64,000 nt of DNA from Pseudofabraea citricarpa (taxonomy: Eukaryota; Ascomycota; Leotiomycetes; Helotiales; Dermateaceae): positions 310,001-374,000 of the forward strand of contig JAPWGK010000031.1 of the NCBI GenBank assembly GCA_029641185.1. The letters run 5' to 3'. Of this stretch, positions 33,168-45,470 are shown in pieces (position 1 is the first letter of the stretch; each line of letters begins with the position of its first letter). Under the pieces are notes generated by a model. It had not been told where the DNA came from. It did not search any database and saw nothing but the letters and a program-made list of their open reading frames with translations. The position numbers and the translations under genes were made by a program.

Positions 33168-35361
33168 TCAATTGCGGTCCTCAGCCCATCTTACAAACCT
33201 CACAGCTCTCCATTGCAAACTTGCTTTTCTCAACCTCGCGCCGTAGAAGAACATAGGTATGGCAAGGAGCAAGATGACAATCGTGATGATGGCCCATTCT
33301 ACGAGTGCGAGCAGGACACCTGAATCGGCAATCCAGATATTGGTTCCTGCTGAGAGACCGAACCCAATGATGGCTATAAGTTGATTGATTTCCATTAGAT
33401 TGAATCCGATAGTTGAAGTTGGGGGTGGATAGGAAAGAGAAAACAAAACGTACATTTGAATGCTAATTGAGCGATAGTAACTTCGTTTGCTACAGGCGAG
33501 TAGGCATCGAGTGTACTATTGAGAGGATATTGTGAGATTTTTCTTTCTAACTTCTAGCGAGAGAAAAGAGAGAAGAAGACTTACTATACGAAAGAGATAT
33601 TGACAGCCTGTCCACCAGAGAAAGATACTTTCCAGCGCAAAACCCAATCAGCAAGAGTCCCAACCTCTATCTCGGGGATGGCAAACGAAAGGAAGAAAAG
33701 AGAAGGAAAACTCACAAAGCGACAATCCCAAGACCGGTACCATAAATGGTAATTTATACTGCAAACCATATCCATAGAGCACGAGAGCCAGCGGAGCTGT
33801 AACGACCGAGATGGCTATAGCGGGCAATCTGAACTCAGGTTCTCTGACACCGTTGTTCCGGACGGTGAAGAAATTTGCAACTGCCTCGCCGACGGGTCCA
33901 CCAGCGGGGATGGCAAGAATACCACCTAACAGACTGCCGAAGAAACAAAGGCCGCTCTGGAAAGCCGTGAACCCGTATGCGGTCGCGAAGTCGTTGGCGA
34001 AACTCGATGAGATTGCTACCGTGAAACCAATCAAGACGGACATGACGAGCGTCGCCCAGATGACGGGCGGGAGCAGGATGAGGCCGAAGGGTCGAATGAA
34101 CATGGTCCATAGAGATTCGGTCGTGTATATCTCGCCTGAGAAGAGGGCAAGTGTGCTCCAGTAGGACTTTTTCTTCTTTTGAAGCGTCGCAGGCTGTTCT
34201 AGAGCCGTGTATGAAGGACTGTTACCTAGTATAGCGGCTTCAAGACGGCGGATTCGTGCTTCCATTCTTTGCAATTCCGAGAGCAGAGTTTCTGACTCGG
34301 CACTCTGTCTCTGTTCTGGTACTCGATCGCTGGTGCTATCTGCGTAATACCTTGATATCCTCGCTTTCTCGTCGTCGAGGATGATGGAAAGTGATAAGCG
34401 GTAGGGGTTGGTCTTACTCTCGTATATATCTCCTTGCTCATCGGATTCCGCGTAGACTCGATTATAAGCCGTTTCCGGAAAGGTGAAGATAATAAGCAGA
34501 AGTAGCACTCCGATCATGGCCGCCCCAACATAGTAGATGACCCTCCATGAATTGTTGATGGTTATTGCTCCAGATATAATGATACCGAGTGAGACTCCTG
34601 ACCCAGTAGCGAAGTTATACATCCTATATCGAAGTCAATCGACGTGTCTTTGACCAAATCTGAATGTACGTACGCCATAGCACTTCCTCTCTGATGAAGG
34701 AAGAAGACATCCGTAATAGTAGTTGGGCCCAGACACTCCCCAGCACCAGAGAAAAATCCCTTTATTGTGGAGTCAGCCAGGCATAGCGACATCAACACGC
34801 CAATTGCTTTCTATCGTACATACCAAAAGAATTCTTGCAATCAGTTCGCTCTTATAATCCGTGGTAAAGCCCGCCCAGAGAGCCGTGATCAGATATCCCG
34901 TAAAAGAGATGATGTACATTGGACGGCGACCATACTTGGTAATAAGCGGCATCCAGATAAGATTTCCCGTTCCCTGGGTCAGAGCCGATGTCGTAAAGAA
35001 GAAGGCTACAGCAGGTAGCAGAGCAGCTAGGTCTGTACTTGGACCGGACCCAAAGTCCATGGCCTGCTCTACGATGGCTACTGCTGGCCCCGCAGCAAGG
35101 AATGTGCACATCAACATGCCGAAGCATGTGAGGATCGCTACATAGTATTTAAAAGGCGTCGACCCTGGGAAGTGATCAGAATGGACAGCTCTCCCGATGT
35201 CTGTTCGAGATGGAATACCTACAATTTAAGGGGTCGTTGGGATCGCTGGATGGTTTTGGTATAAGAATGATTTCGCCTGTAGCAGAACGTAACTGAACGG
35301 TTCCTAAAGCCTTCTCTTCTTGAACCACAGTAACGACACCGTCTTGAAATTGACCCGCCAT
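33168..35361 (-). CDS. Major facilitator superfamily transporter
   Basis: Drug/metabolite:H+ antiporter-like membrane protein. Seven exons: complement(join(33168..33373,33454..33515,33585..33627,33716..34623,34674..34759,34824..35164,35223..35361)), 594 aa. The model begins with a cytosolic tail ending DPNDPLNW, the usual lead-in to TM1 in fungal DHA-type transporters. It carries the loop 2-3 motif GRRPMYIISF, AGECLGPTTITDVFFLHQRGSAMA, and a long central loop (about 110 aa) with a short coiled coil. The second half has NISFVYTLDAYSPVANE, close to the family's NISMVYTIDAYRPVAGE. An 88-nt intron (33628-33715) with a GGAAAG acceptor is needed to read through; nearer acceptors give stops. The substrate is unknown. 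Confidence 0.87.
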
Positions 35362-37121
35362 GATTTATTTCTGCTGTATGATCGAAGAAAGGAGAAGGAA
35401 AAGGAGAAAATTTAGACTCTCTCCAGGAGGTCTTCCACGAAGAAAGAAACAGCAGAATTCGACGTCTTATCAGCAAAGTTGAAGTTGTACCTGATCGTCT
35501 TAAGGCCAGCCCGAGCAAGTATGAGATAATGGCCAGCGCGCAGCAGCAACGTTGGGGTAACTATCAATAATAACCTTCTGCGGGACCACACGATGAAACG
35601 GAAAGTCCCCAGGTTTCGGACGATAGCAGACCTCATCGTCTCGCTTAGCGGAGTCCACGAAGCGCCAAGCCAGCATGTACCAAGGAGCTCAAAGTATTGG
35701 TTTCCTGGAATTGGCATGCATCGGGAAGTGGATGCGTACTGTAGAAGGAGCTGAGCTAAGCCGGCATGCGATCCGTCCAGGGGATGCTTTGGACAAGCAA
35801 TCCACAATATAGCGTTGGTGAAACATCTTAGAAGGCGATCTTACCCATCATCTTGAACAGCTTCCAAGAATGCACATTTGCTTCGAGTCAACTGAATCAT
35901 GATTGCAAATCACGATTCAGTCAGCTATACAGCTTGCCATTGGTTACATTGGCATTCGAATCCGCATGTGAAAGTTCTGCAGGTCCCAGGAAAACCAGTT
36001 CGCCAACTCGGCAATTGCCCGGTTGATTATTTGATACAGAGAGCAGTTTTTCGATTCAAAGAAGAAACAGATTACTAGATAAATGTCCACATCATGTCCA
36101 CTTGATTCAATCAGTGCTGATACATATATTGTCAAGAATGTATGAACCCGAGTTCCAAACTTCACTAAACATCATAGATCATCTTTGTGAAAACGAAGAC
36201 CCTCTCAAAAGTTTAGTACTCAATACAGATCACTAGTAACAAAGGACGCGTGTTCAACCAAAAAAGCAATACAGCATGCACAGAGCAGAACATTGAGCGT
36301 TTCATCACAATTATAAATTCAGCTTCTGCTCTGTAATCAAGACGCAGGCACAAGAGAAAGCATTGAATAATTGTCGGAGAGGGTGGGGGAAACCACAAGT
36401 CCGCCTTAACTCCGCCTGGCAGAGTTAGCTGTACGCAAGATGAAATATGTCTTCAATCTTGTCATACTAAGCAAGACTTGCTTTATCTCCCCAGATATTC
36501 CCCGGACTAATCTATCCGAAGGAGAATAAGAATAGGCCATCCTTGCTCCGAAAGCACCTACCTTGTCAAGGCTGAACTTTTAGCCTCGTCATTGATTTCT
36601 CCTGAAAGCCTGTTATATGTGTGCATAAGAATGGATGATGTCTGTTAATGCGTGTAGTCTCACTTGATATCTCATCATTTGGTATGTTTGTTAAATAGCA
36701 CATGTAATAACACGCGTACATGGCGTAAGTGCATTTTGATAAACTGGAATGCTAACTTGTGACAGATATTCCTCTTAGCCACCAGAGCTTAGCTGAAGAG
36801 AGAAAAGTCAGCAAATCAGTTCCAAGTTCGCTAGGGACCGAAAAGGAATGAATCAACTTACATTTCTTCTAAACTCCTAGTGCGTAAGATTTCCTTGTCT
36901 CCGGCTTTCGCTTGGTCTCGATAGAGTATTAATTGAGCCGTCCTTAAGGAGTACAGCGGTCTCCAGCTTTGCCAAGGCCGTTTGTAGCACTCCCTTTCGT
37001 GCAACTCAGCTTCTTTCGTCTGGATAGAGCCTTGCTCAAAGTGCACAGATATCTTCTGTCCTAGTAGACCATATGCCGAGCACCATTTCATGTAATTCCA
37101 ACATCTAGTGTCATACCACTA
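35362..37121. other. Intergenic, no gene called
   Basis: About 1.76 kb upstream of the MFS gene. Minus-strand ORFs of 131 aa (35412-35807) and 77 aa (36858-37091) show no recognisable domain. The second lies just after the DNA-binding gene and might be a relic or 3' UTR. Not supported as genes. Confidence 0.5.
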
Positions 37122-38087
37122 TCACACTACGACATGCATCGACATGTGCTCCACAGCATCCTTGATAGATCTCATCCAGCGGGTGTTCAGGCAGTATGGG
37201 CACCTAACCGGCGTCTCACCTACAGCGTTCAAAGCAGTCGTCGCAGGCTTCTGCACAACTGGCGTTACCGTATGGCCCTGTGCAGTATGTAGAGCAAATG
37301 GATTTGGACTCTGATGGGTTGGCGTGCCCATATTAACATCTCCGAACAGTGTGTTGTCATTCTCAGCTCCCATGGCATCCATTTGGGTATGTCGCATGTC
37401 CTGGGGTTGTTGTTGTTGCTGTTGTTGCTGCTGCTGCTGTTGTTGCTGTTGCTCATGACCTCCACCCATATCTGAACTCCCACCCCTCTCTCCGGCCATC
37501 TTCTTGAGGATTTCGGTCTTCGCCCTACGACACTGCTGCAGATGTACTTCGGCGCCGTACTCGCGTAACATGCACTCTCTGATCTCGACTGGCGTGGTTT
37601 CCTTGGTGATGTTCATGATGCGCGGGAGGATGTCCATGAGGAAGGGGAGACGAGAGGCGCTGTTTCTCTGAACCTTTGGCAGGACAGGAACAGGACCAGT
37701 AGGAGGCTGACCGATGATGCGCGCACCACCAACGATATTGCCATTGGCATCATGAACTCCAACAGCGTCGGGAGCCTGACCCATGTGAGGGATCATAGCA
37801 GGACCGCCAACACCGATCGTAGCCCAATTCTCCACCTCACCGTTCAAGCAGGTATGGCGTTCCCGGAGCACCGTGATGCGCGCCAGCGGCTCTCTCTGCC
37901 CACGCCTCTCCCAGTTGCAGCGGATGACGAAGGGACATTGCGGATCGCGTTTGCAACCGACTCGCACGCGTCCCGTGTCGGACTTCAAGATGCGCGGCTC
38001 GAAGTGTGCCTCGATGGCCCAGGCGTGCAGCGCTTCCTTGAAGGCCTTGAGCGTGGGGAATTCCTGGCGCAGGTACAGCGGTGGCAT
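37122..38087 (-). CDS. FAR1/MuDR-like DNA-binding protein with polyQ tract
   Basis: 321 aa from the first in-frame ATG (38087); the open frame continues upstream to a TTG only. The N-terminal domain (about residues 1-85) has EFPTLKAFKEALHAWA, GRVRVGCKRDPQCPF and RITVLRERHTC. This Cys/His pattern (C-x4-C...H-x-C) resembles the WRKY/GCM1-type zinc fold of FAR1 and MuDR transposase N-termini. The middle is low complexity with a run of about 17 Gln encoded by mixed CAA/CAG. The C-terminus has a C-x2-C-x14-H-x3-H finger (CPYC...HMSMH). No transposase DDE domain follows, so this looks like a standalone or domesticated DNA-binding protein. Function is unknown; regulation of transcription is inferred. 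Confidence 0.72.
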   Translation of the reverse strand: MPPLYLRQEFPTLKAFKEALHAWAIEAHFEPRILKSDTGRVRVGCKRDPQCPFVIRCNWERRGQREPLARITVLRERHTCLNGEVENWATIGVGGPAMIPHMGQAPDAVGVHDANGNIVGGARIIGQPPTGPVPVLPKVQRNSASRLPFLMDILPRIMNITKETTPVEIRECMLREYGAEVHLQQCRRAKTEILKKMAGERGGSSDMGGGHEQQQQQQQQQQQQQQQPQDMRHTQMDAMGAENDNTLFGDVNMGTPTHQSPNPFALHTAQGHTVTPVVQKPATTALNAVGETPVRCPYCLNTRWMRSIKDAVEHMSMHVVV

Positions 38088-38596
38088 CGTCTCGTCTAGT
38101 ATCTCTCGAGTGCTGGGTATAGCTTCGGAAGGCTGAGATGGATATTCTAGATTGCCGTGGTGGGGGTAGTGCGGATGATGAAGGCATCGTGGGTCAGTTG
38201 GGATCAGCCTCAAGGTTGGGGAAACGCGCTAGTGAAGCAGTGAAGCGTCGTCGTCGTACGCGAGAGACGAGAGACGCTGCATCCCGCTCTGGACTTTCTA
38301 GTCAGTCGACCCCGGGGTAGCTGAGATTCTTCACAACTGAACACCTTCTGGTCTTCCTGTGTGCTGGTAATGACTTTCCATTATGCTCGGGATGGAAACA
38401 AGAATTCTCGTGCGAAGCAAGCATTTAGAATAATTTAAGCGGACACTCCAGACCCCAGTAGTGCTCGGCACGTGAAGTCGATTCAATAAGCTATTAACAC
38501 CACGAGACAAGATAGGCAAAGCAGGTAAAGGTAAAACGAAGGACTAAATATCTACAAAGAATAGGAACCCCCTCTTTCCTTCTATCGAATTCAGCT

Positions 38597-41505
38597 TCAA
38601 GCTGTGGAGTTGAATCCAATACTCAGCCCTTGACTCAACACGACATGAGCAGCAGAAAACGCAACCGAGAAGGTATACTCTCCATCCACAAACCTCCAAT
38701 CCTCAACATCCTCCTTCCAAACCATAAGATCCTTCAGCTCTACTAGAAAGCTAACTTCGTCTTGTTTAGCAGGCTCCAGATAGACCTTCTCGAAGCCCTT
38801 CAGCAACTTAGGTGGTTCAGCCGCTGCTTCAGGGTACGAGACATACAGCTGCACAACTTCCTTGCCTGCAACATCACCTGTATTCGTCAATAGAGTTGTC
38901 ACAACGACGGTGCCATTCTCAAATACGCTTGGGGAGTTCCCAAGCACGACCTCGAGCGACGAGAGAGAGAAATTCGTGTAGGAAAGACCAAAACCGAAGG
39001 GGAAGAGTGGCTCAACCCCATACTCATCATACCATTTGTAGCCGACATACAAACCCTCATCATAGTGAGCCTCGAGATCAACACCTGGAAAGCGCTCGGG
39101 TGAAGCGACAGGTGTCTCATTGATAGCCTTCGGCATGGTGAAGGGTAGCTTTCCAGAAGGGTTGACATCGCCAAAGAGAAGTCTAGCGAGGCCCAGTCCG
39201 ATCTGCTGTCCTCCATACCAGGCTTCCATAACAGCATCAACATCGTCGATCCATGGCATCAGGATCGCCGAGTTGGTATTGGCTACAACAAGAGTCTTCT
39301 TCGAAGCGCCGGCAATAGCAGAGATCAGCGCATCCTGGTCACCTGGGAGAGCAAGCCCGATATTGTTGTCGTTTCCTTCTGACCAGCGATCCGAGACAAA
39401 GACGATACTGATATCAGAGGCTGACGCCAGCGCAATCGCGTCAGGATATCGGGAGACGTTCCCAACAGAAACGCCAAGTGTGATCCCGTATGCACCTGTA
39501 GAGAGAGAATATCCCATCGAGTAATCCATTCGAATCGAGACGGCTACACCGGCTGTGAGATTCGCAATGGCCTGCACCGTATTTCCAAAGTTCGCTTTGA
39601 CCATGGATCCGATTTCTTTCCCATCGACATAGAGAACAGCATCTCCTTGGCCCGTGAGAGAAAAATGATGCAAGCCGGTGGTATTGGGGGTGAAGAAGCC
39701 AGTATACCGACTCGAGAAGACCTGCGGATAACCAGCCCACAACTCCTTAGGGAACATAGCAGCCGTGATATTTGGCACGACGACAGTCTGATTCGAAGGA
39801 TCAACAAAATTCGTGTTCGTCCAGTACGTGACGTTGAGGCCATCGCCGAACATCGAGGAAGGGATCGTTGGGAATTGCCCCGTGCCTGGATATCCCTCGC
39901 TGTAGGAGACAGTGATACCATCTAATGCTGCGCGTGCCGTGATACAATCAAGTGGCGACTGTACGACCGTCGTGCGATCGATGACGAACCCGCCATGATT
40001 TTCTGAGATCTGAGAAGCGTTTGTGGCGTCTACGCCAAAGATAGCAATGGATTGATACTTCGCCAGGCTTAGAGGTAGAGCCGCATTTTCGTTCTTGAGC
40101 AGAACAGCACCATCCTCAATCATCTCCTGCGCAAGATCTAGATGCGCCTGTGTCCTGGCCACGGCAGTCGAGTTGCCCAAGACGGGGTTATCAACAACGC
40201 CGAGCTCGAACATCGGCCGCCAGAGTCTCTCGACGATATCGTCAATTCTCGAGGCTGGAACCGAACCATTGGCGACGGCTTCGACGAGCAGGTCGCCGTA
40301 GTAGGCAGGAAACCCATAACTGTCCTCCAGAGAACCACCCGGCATACTGATATCCAGACCGCCATTGACAGCCGCCACGGTACTCCGAACGGAGAAATAC
40401 CAATCGGCAACCACGAACCCGTCAAAGCCCCAGTCTTCTTTCAAGACATCATTGAGCAGCCAATCATTCTCACATGCATAATAGCCATTCAGTCTATTGT
40501 ACGAGCACATGATGGAAGCAGCTTTCCCTTCCTGGACGGAAGCTTTAAAAGCCGGAAAGTAAAGCTCATGAAGGACTCGCTTAGAGACGATAGAATCCCA
40601 CGCCTCCCATTCGGGATCCAGGCCAAAGCGATCGGTATCCTGATTGTAGGCGGCGAAGTGCTTGGGGCAGGCCAGCATATCCTGACTCTGGATGCCCAAG
40701 GTGGCAGCGACGGCCATGCGGGCCGTGAGGAAAGGATCTTCCGAGAGGGTCTCTGCCGCACGTGCCCAGAGAGGCGTGCGAAGGATGTTGATGGTCGGCG
40801 CCAGCACGACGTTCCGTCCTTTGGTCTTGTGCTCCTGAGCCAGCGCCTGCCCGTACAGGTACTGCAGCGAAGTGTTCCACGAGGCTGCTGCGGCCACGGG
40901 CGCTGGGAAGGTCGTCACGTTGTCGAGCGAATTGCCAACGCCTGCAGGCCCGTCGCCCATACACACAGCCGGGACACCGAGAGTGGAATTCCCAGAGATG
41001 TGCCCAATACAGGCCGAGACGCCCGTCCCATTGTCTTCTAGCTGCAACGGGAATCAGAAACGCATCCTCGAAGAAGAAGAAGAAGAAGAAGAAGAAAGGG
41101 AAGTGGAAGTTCGCCTGCCCGTCGCTAAACGAGAGACCCTACAGTACTTGAATCGAACGAATGAATAAATAAATACAGCACTTGCATGCATAAAGCGCTT
41201 GAAGCACCTTCACAAATTTACTATAGTCACCAGCACCAAGGAATGAACAAGGATAAACATAAGCATAAACATAAGCATAAATATAAACATACCACAGTAT
41301 CACCCTGGACCATAGCAAACTTCTGCGTCTCGTTAAGCTGCAGCATAAACAGCTGAAGCCTATCCTCAGTCGACCTCGACGTATCCAACCACGGCCGATC
41401 GAGATGGAGATGGAGATCGGTCACAGCATCGGCGGCGACATGTCGAGCAAACCAGAACAGCGAGTGAGCGAGCGCCAGGACCGACGTCGACAAGAGAGCC
41501 TTCAT
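38597..41505 (-). CDS. Secreted GH3 beta-glucosidase with PA14 insert
   Basis: Hydrolyses terminal beta-linked glucosyl residues of cello-oligosaccharides or plant/fungal glucans outside the cell. Two exons: complement(join(38597..41041,41293..41505)), 885 aa. Signal peptide at residues 1-25 (ends HVAADA). The GH3 N-domain has GDGPAGV, the KHFAAYNQDTDR substrate motif and the nucleophile Asp284 in GFDGFVVADW. The second GH3 domain is interrupted by a PA14-type beta-barrel (GDGLNVTYWTN to LTAGVAVSIRMDY), and a fibronectin III-like C-terminal domain (LTNTGDVAGKEVVQLYVSYP) closes the protein. There are many N-x-S/T sites. The single intron is long (251 nt) and holds two microsatellites. Carbon-source regulation is likely but no specific site was identified. 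Confidence 0.94.
41042..41292. repeat. Microsatellite-containing intron of the GH3 gene
   Basis: The 251-nt intron is four to five times longer than its neighbours. It carries (GAA)9 at 41070-41096 (TTC on the coding strand, just upstream of the acceptor) and ATAAACATAAGC repeats at about 41252-41290 near the donor. Confidence 0.8.
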
Positions 41506-43461
41506 GGCGGAGATATCAAGTATGCGATTGAGAGAGGAGATGCCGAGTCAACAAGCAAGAAGCAATCCAGCCAAGACCAAACCCCCCAGAAAGAGGAAAA
41601 ACAAGACCTCAGGCCGAGGTCCAGTTGACGATTGGCAAAAGTCAAGAAAAAGTCAAAGCAACAGGCTGGAAAGAAGAGAGGGACACAAACACACAGAGAG
41701 GAGAGAGTTCTTATATACAGTACCCCGCCTCGCACACCTCCATCTCCATCTCCATGCCCATCCCCTTCCCCATCCTACGACAAGGCAAGACAAGGCAAGA
41801 CAAGAGAGCCGAAAGGAAAAAAAAAAGACGACGAGCAGAGGCCAACCAACAATGGGGCGGATCCTCCTCCTCTCTCTCTCTCTCTCTCCTCTCATACGCC
41901 AACGACCAAGCTCCCAAGCTCCCAAGCTTCCAAAGCTCCCAAAGATGCAGAGATCCGGGGAACCGTCCAGCAGCAAAGCTCCAGTTTTGATACAGAGAAC
42001 CGCGGGACCGGTCACCTGGGGAAGACCGGTGATCTAAGAGGGAGGGGGGGGCTACAATAAACAATACCAAAACCAAAAAAAAAAAAAAGGCTCCGAAGAT
42101 AATCGACAGGAGATTGAAAGCTACTCGCGTCGCCTCGCGTCGCCTCGTCTCGCCTAAGGTGGGGTGGGGGGGGGTGGGGGGGGGCTGGTTAGCACTGTTT
42201 AAACTTTTTTCTTCTTCTCTCTGTCTTCCTCTCCTGAGGAACAGAGCTGCTGTTTGTTTTGTTTTGTTCTGTTTGCTTTGGTTTGGTTTAGGGGAGAGGG
42301 AAAGTGAAAGTGGAGTAGATCACCTCATCTCATCTCATCACGTCTCGTCTCGTCTCGTCACATCACCATCTCGAGCCTCGAGCCTCGAGCCTCGACCTCG
42401 TGGTACCCATGCACACCCATGCACACGCATATTGATTACGGATTGCAGATTGCAGATTATTGCACAACCGACCGACCGACAGACCGACCGAAAGCCAAAA
42501 ACAAAAATGCCCGCCGCGGCGCTGGTGAACCCATGTCCATGCCAGGAAGAAGAGGAGAGATGCACACCTTCGGAGATTTATTTCTTTCTTTCTTTCTTTC
42601 CAGATGCTTCTAAGCTGCATGGAGCAGTGCTCCCGATGTGGCCTCCCCCAGCAAAGTAGTACTTTCGCACATGTACCTGTACCTGGACCTGGCCTCCCTT
42701 GAACCTTCGGCAAGATAGCACTTATAAAGGATAGGGGAGGACCCGGGCCATCATTGTCCTGTGCTGTACTCCGTACAAAGCAGTACAGTGCAGCACAGCA
42801 GGAACCCAACTTCAGCACGGATGTGGGCAGTGGGCAGTGGGCACGGCGGGAAAAGGGGGTAGTTTGTTATTGCTTTTCCATTGCCTTCCATATCCCACCA
42901 TCGCCATGCTCTTGTTCATCGCTCTCATCCATGTTCTCATCCATTCCCCGTCTGCCTGTCCGTCCATCCGATCGTCCGTGCCTTCGTCCTTCTTCTTCTT
43001 CCCTAAGGATAAATTGTAGAATGAGAAAAGAGAGCTCCAACAAGCTTGCTATAACGACAAAAGAAAAACCATGGTATGTCCACTTCCAACGTAAATATGC
43101 AACCCAACAACCTTTCAGATTCGTAAAGTGCACACGATACACCTAAAATAGATATCCCTTTGAAACGCCGATAAACCCCCTATATTCCCTGAAGACGAAA
43201 AACGTTGATGACCAAGGGGATCTGGATTCAAATGAATGTCGGTTTGACTGAGTCGGAGTATCAGCTATTACGACACCACACAGAAAAAGCTCTGTAGAAC
43301 TGAGCCAGATTAAGAAGTTAAGTAAGTTATCACGTGGTGATAAAAAGAAGAATGTGAGTGTGGAATCCCGTCCTTCCAGCTCAGAATGAACGCTCGTATC
43401 CGAAATGTGACGGAGGCACACCAGCCGGCACTTGTTTAGTTTTGATTCTTGTTTCCCTCCA
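41506..43461. other. GH3 upstream region with low-complexity DNA
   Basis: About 1.96 kb between the GH3 start and the BEM1 3' end. It holds AAGCTCCC repeats (41910-41943), GACAAGGCAA repeats (41779-41805), a G-run tract (42161-42184), CTCGT repeats (42340-42360) and CGAGCCT repeats (42371-42395). Overlapping ORFs on both strands reflect this simple sequence and are not called as genes. Confidence 0.6.
42161..42184 (+). repeat. G-run tract, putative G-quadruplex
   Basis: G4, T, G9, T, G9 in a row, about 660 bp upstream of the GH3 ATG. Enough consecutive guanines for a stable intrastrand G-quadruplex. Length may also reflect assembly or sequencing slippage. Confidence 0.75.
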
Positions 43462-45470
43462 TCAATTGTACTCTGCATAAACGATGAGTTTGTCGTTTCT
43501 CCGGAGAGCAGTGTCTAGGTCGTTATCACTGATTAGACCGGGCTTCTCTCCACTTGGCTCATCCTTGTAGTATAGAGTAAGCTCCTCGCCTTGGGGAATC
43601 TTCAGACGATCACAGATCTTCTCGTAAAGTTGTTGAAATTGAACGTCGCTTGGCACTCGAATGGCAATTAGATCGTCGCCGAAGTAGATCTTGACCTTCA
43701 TGGCACCCAGTTGTTGCTGGCCATTTAGAGCGGGAGAAAGGGATTGGTTAGAGGGCTGAGATAGCGAAGAGTTTTGACGAGCCATTGCTTGTCCGCCACC
43801 ATTTGCAGATAATGAGGCTTGGCCGCGTACATGCATACCGGGAGAATTTCGTGCAGGGGCTGCAGAGAGCCCACCATAGCCAGAACCATTGAGATTGCCG
43901 CGCGATGACTGACGCGACGCAGCATTTGTAGGCGAGTCATTCGATGATTGCTGAGAACCAGCAGATAATCTGTATTCCTCGTCCATAGTGTTGGGGTCCA
44001 TCTCGTAGTCTCCTTCTCGTGGTGCAAAAAACTGCTTAACCAAAGTACATCTCGAGATATATGGTGGTTGTGTGAGCAGATTCTTCACATATGCATCCAA
44101 GTTGTGCTGCCGTCCCTCTGTGATGGCATCCGTTACGTAGTTCACTGGCCCTGGCATATAAGGCAATGTTCTCTTCTGCGTACCGGTATTTCCAGCCTCG
44201 GCAGGGAATTCTGTCAAAAGCGCAATTTGAAAGTCATAAAAGTCCTCATAGTATCGTGAAAGTTCCCAATGTCGGCCGTCTTCCAAAGACGCCTCGATAA
44301 CAAACCAGTATTTGTCCTCTGCGAAACAGTATCGCGGTATTCGTGCAGAAATAGGTGCATAGAGCTGAGAAGATGACTTGTTGTCCATGGGCCCTTGCTG
44401 AAATTGTTCGCTGACTCCCCTTGCCTGCTGAGATTGCCTTGCCTGTTGCTAGATACGAATTAGAAGTGGTAGAGGGCATTATATTTCGCAAACTTACGTA
44501 GCCTTGACCATTCTGGCTCTGCCGGCCGCCGCCTTGCTGTAAACTCATCCTGTCCATGCTCTGCTCAAGTCCCGCTTGCTGCTGCGAGTTTGGCACCTCG
44601 AATTTGCCCAGAGTAATGCTGCTGTTCTTGTAATCTGCCGCCATCTTCTTCCACTCTTCGACCTTGGGCACTCCTGCCCGCTGAACGGCTTCTTGGGCGT
44701 CTGGGACCGCTTGTCCGGATCCCATATCTCTAATCTCGATAAACGAAACGGGAATTAATCCTGGCCCCCCTAATCTTCCGATTGGCTTCGCAACAAACCA
44801 TTCGGGGTTCGACTGTGCAATCACTATAATTGCCTCTCCTGCCTTTGCTTCCAACTCGTCTGGCCGCTCCGCGGCAAAGTCGTACATGACAATCCCGTAA
44901 ACCATGGCACCGGTCCCTTTGTTCGCACCCTTGGAAAAGCGAGCCGAGTCCGGGCTCACGAGGGTCGAACCTGTATCAGAATATCCCGAGTCGTGATCAG
45001 GTATCTTGTTCCCTTGCGGAGAGCCCTCTGATAACCCACTGTCTCTCTCCGTCTTGCCGAGCGCCTGGAAGAACTGGACCGGCACCAGTCCTCGCGCATC
45101 TGGCAAGGCTGGGTTGCATGCTTCGTACCAATCTGTATCATTTTCGCGCCCTATTACATGGAAAAAATCACCCTTCGAGAAACTGAGTTCTTGGCCGGAC
45201 TGTGCGTCATAGTCGTATAATGCGCGGATCACCTGTAGATTGTGGTAGATTAGTATGTGTCGGCGCCAGCAATCCACGTCTGCATTTTTTGACGTACCTT
45301 CTTCGGCGGGACGATCGCGACGGCGGATTTCGGGGTGATGGAGATATGCTGCGGCTTGGTATCTTTCTCGCCCTTGATCGACCTGCGAAGAGCCTGCGGG
45401 ACGCGCATCGTGGGTTAGCAAGCTGGCACGGGAAATCCTCTGGTGGCTCGACGGGTGTACACACCTTCAT
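43462..45470 (-). CDS. BEM1: Bud-emergence scaffold protein Bem1 (SH3-SH3-PX-PB1)
   Basis: Scaffold linking Cdc42, its GEF Cdc24 and PAK kinases at sites of polarised growth. Model complement(join(43462..44448,44498..45232,45298..45393,45465..45470)), 607 aa. The first coding exon is only ATGAAG, followed by a 71-nt intron with a TTGCTAAC branch site; the protein then reads MKALRRSIKGEKD, as expected for filamentous-fungal Bem1. SH3-1 starts IRALYDYDAQ and ends near RGLVPVQFFQ. SH3-2 starts GIVMYDFAAERPDELE and ends GLIPVSFIEI. The PX domain covers ISARIPRYCFAEDKYWF to ISRCTLVKQFF. A Ser/Asn-rich linker leads to a C-terminal PB1 domain (KVKIYFGDDLIAIRVP ... GLISDNDLDTAL) that binds Cdc24. All key regions are intact. 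Confidence 0.96.

Noticed and set aside
35412..35807. 131-aa minus-strand ORF upstream of the MFS gene
   Set aside because: No recognisable domain, no clear start context; might be a relic but not supportable.
37752..38187. ORFs of about 115 aa overlapping the FAR1/MuDR-like gene
   Set aside because: Shadow frames of the real gene; composition is Arg/Ala-rich without motifs.
40142..41041. 299-aa plus-strand ORF antisense to the GH3 gene
   Set aside because: Mirror frame of the beta-glucosidase; the GH3 frame has all catalytic motifs.
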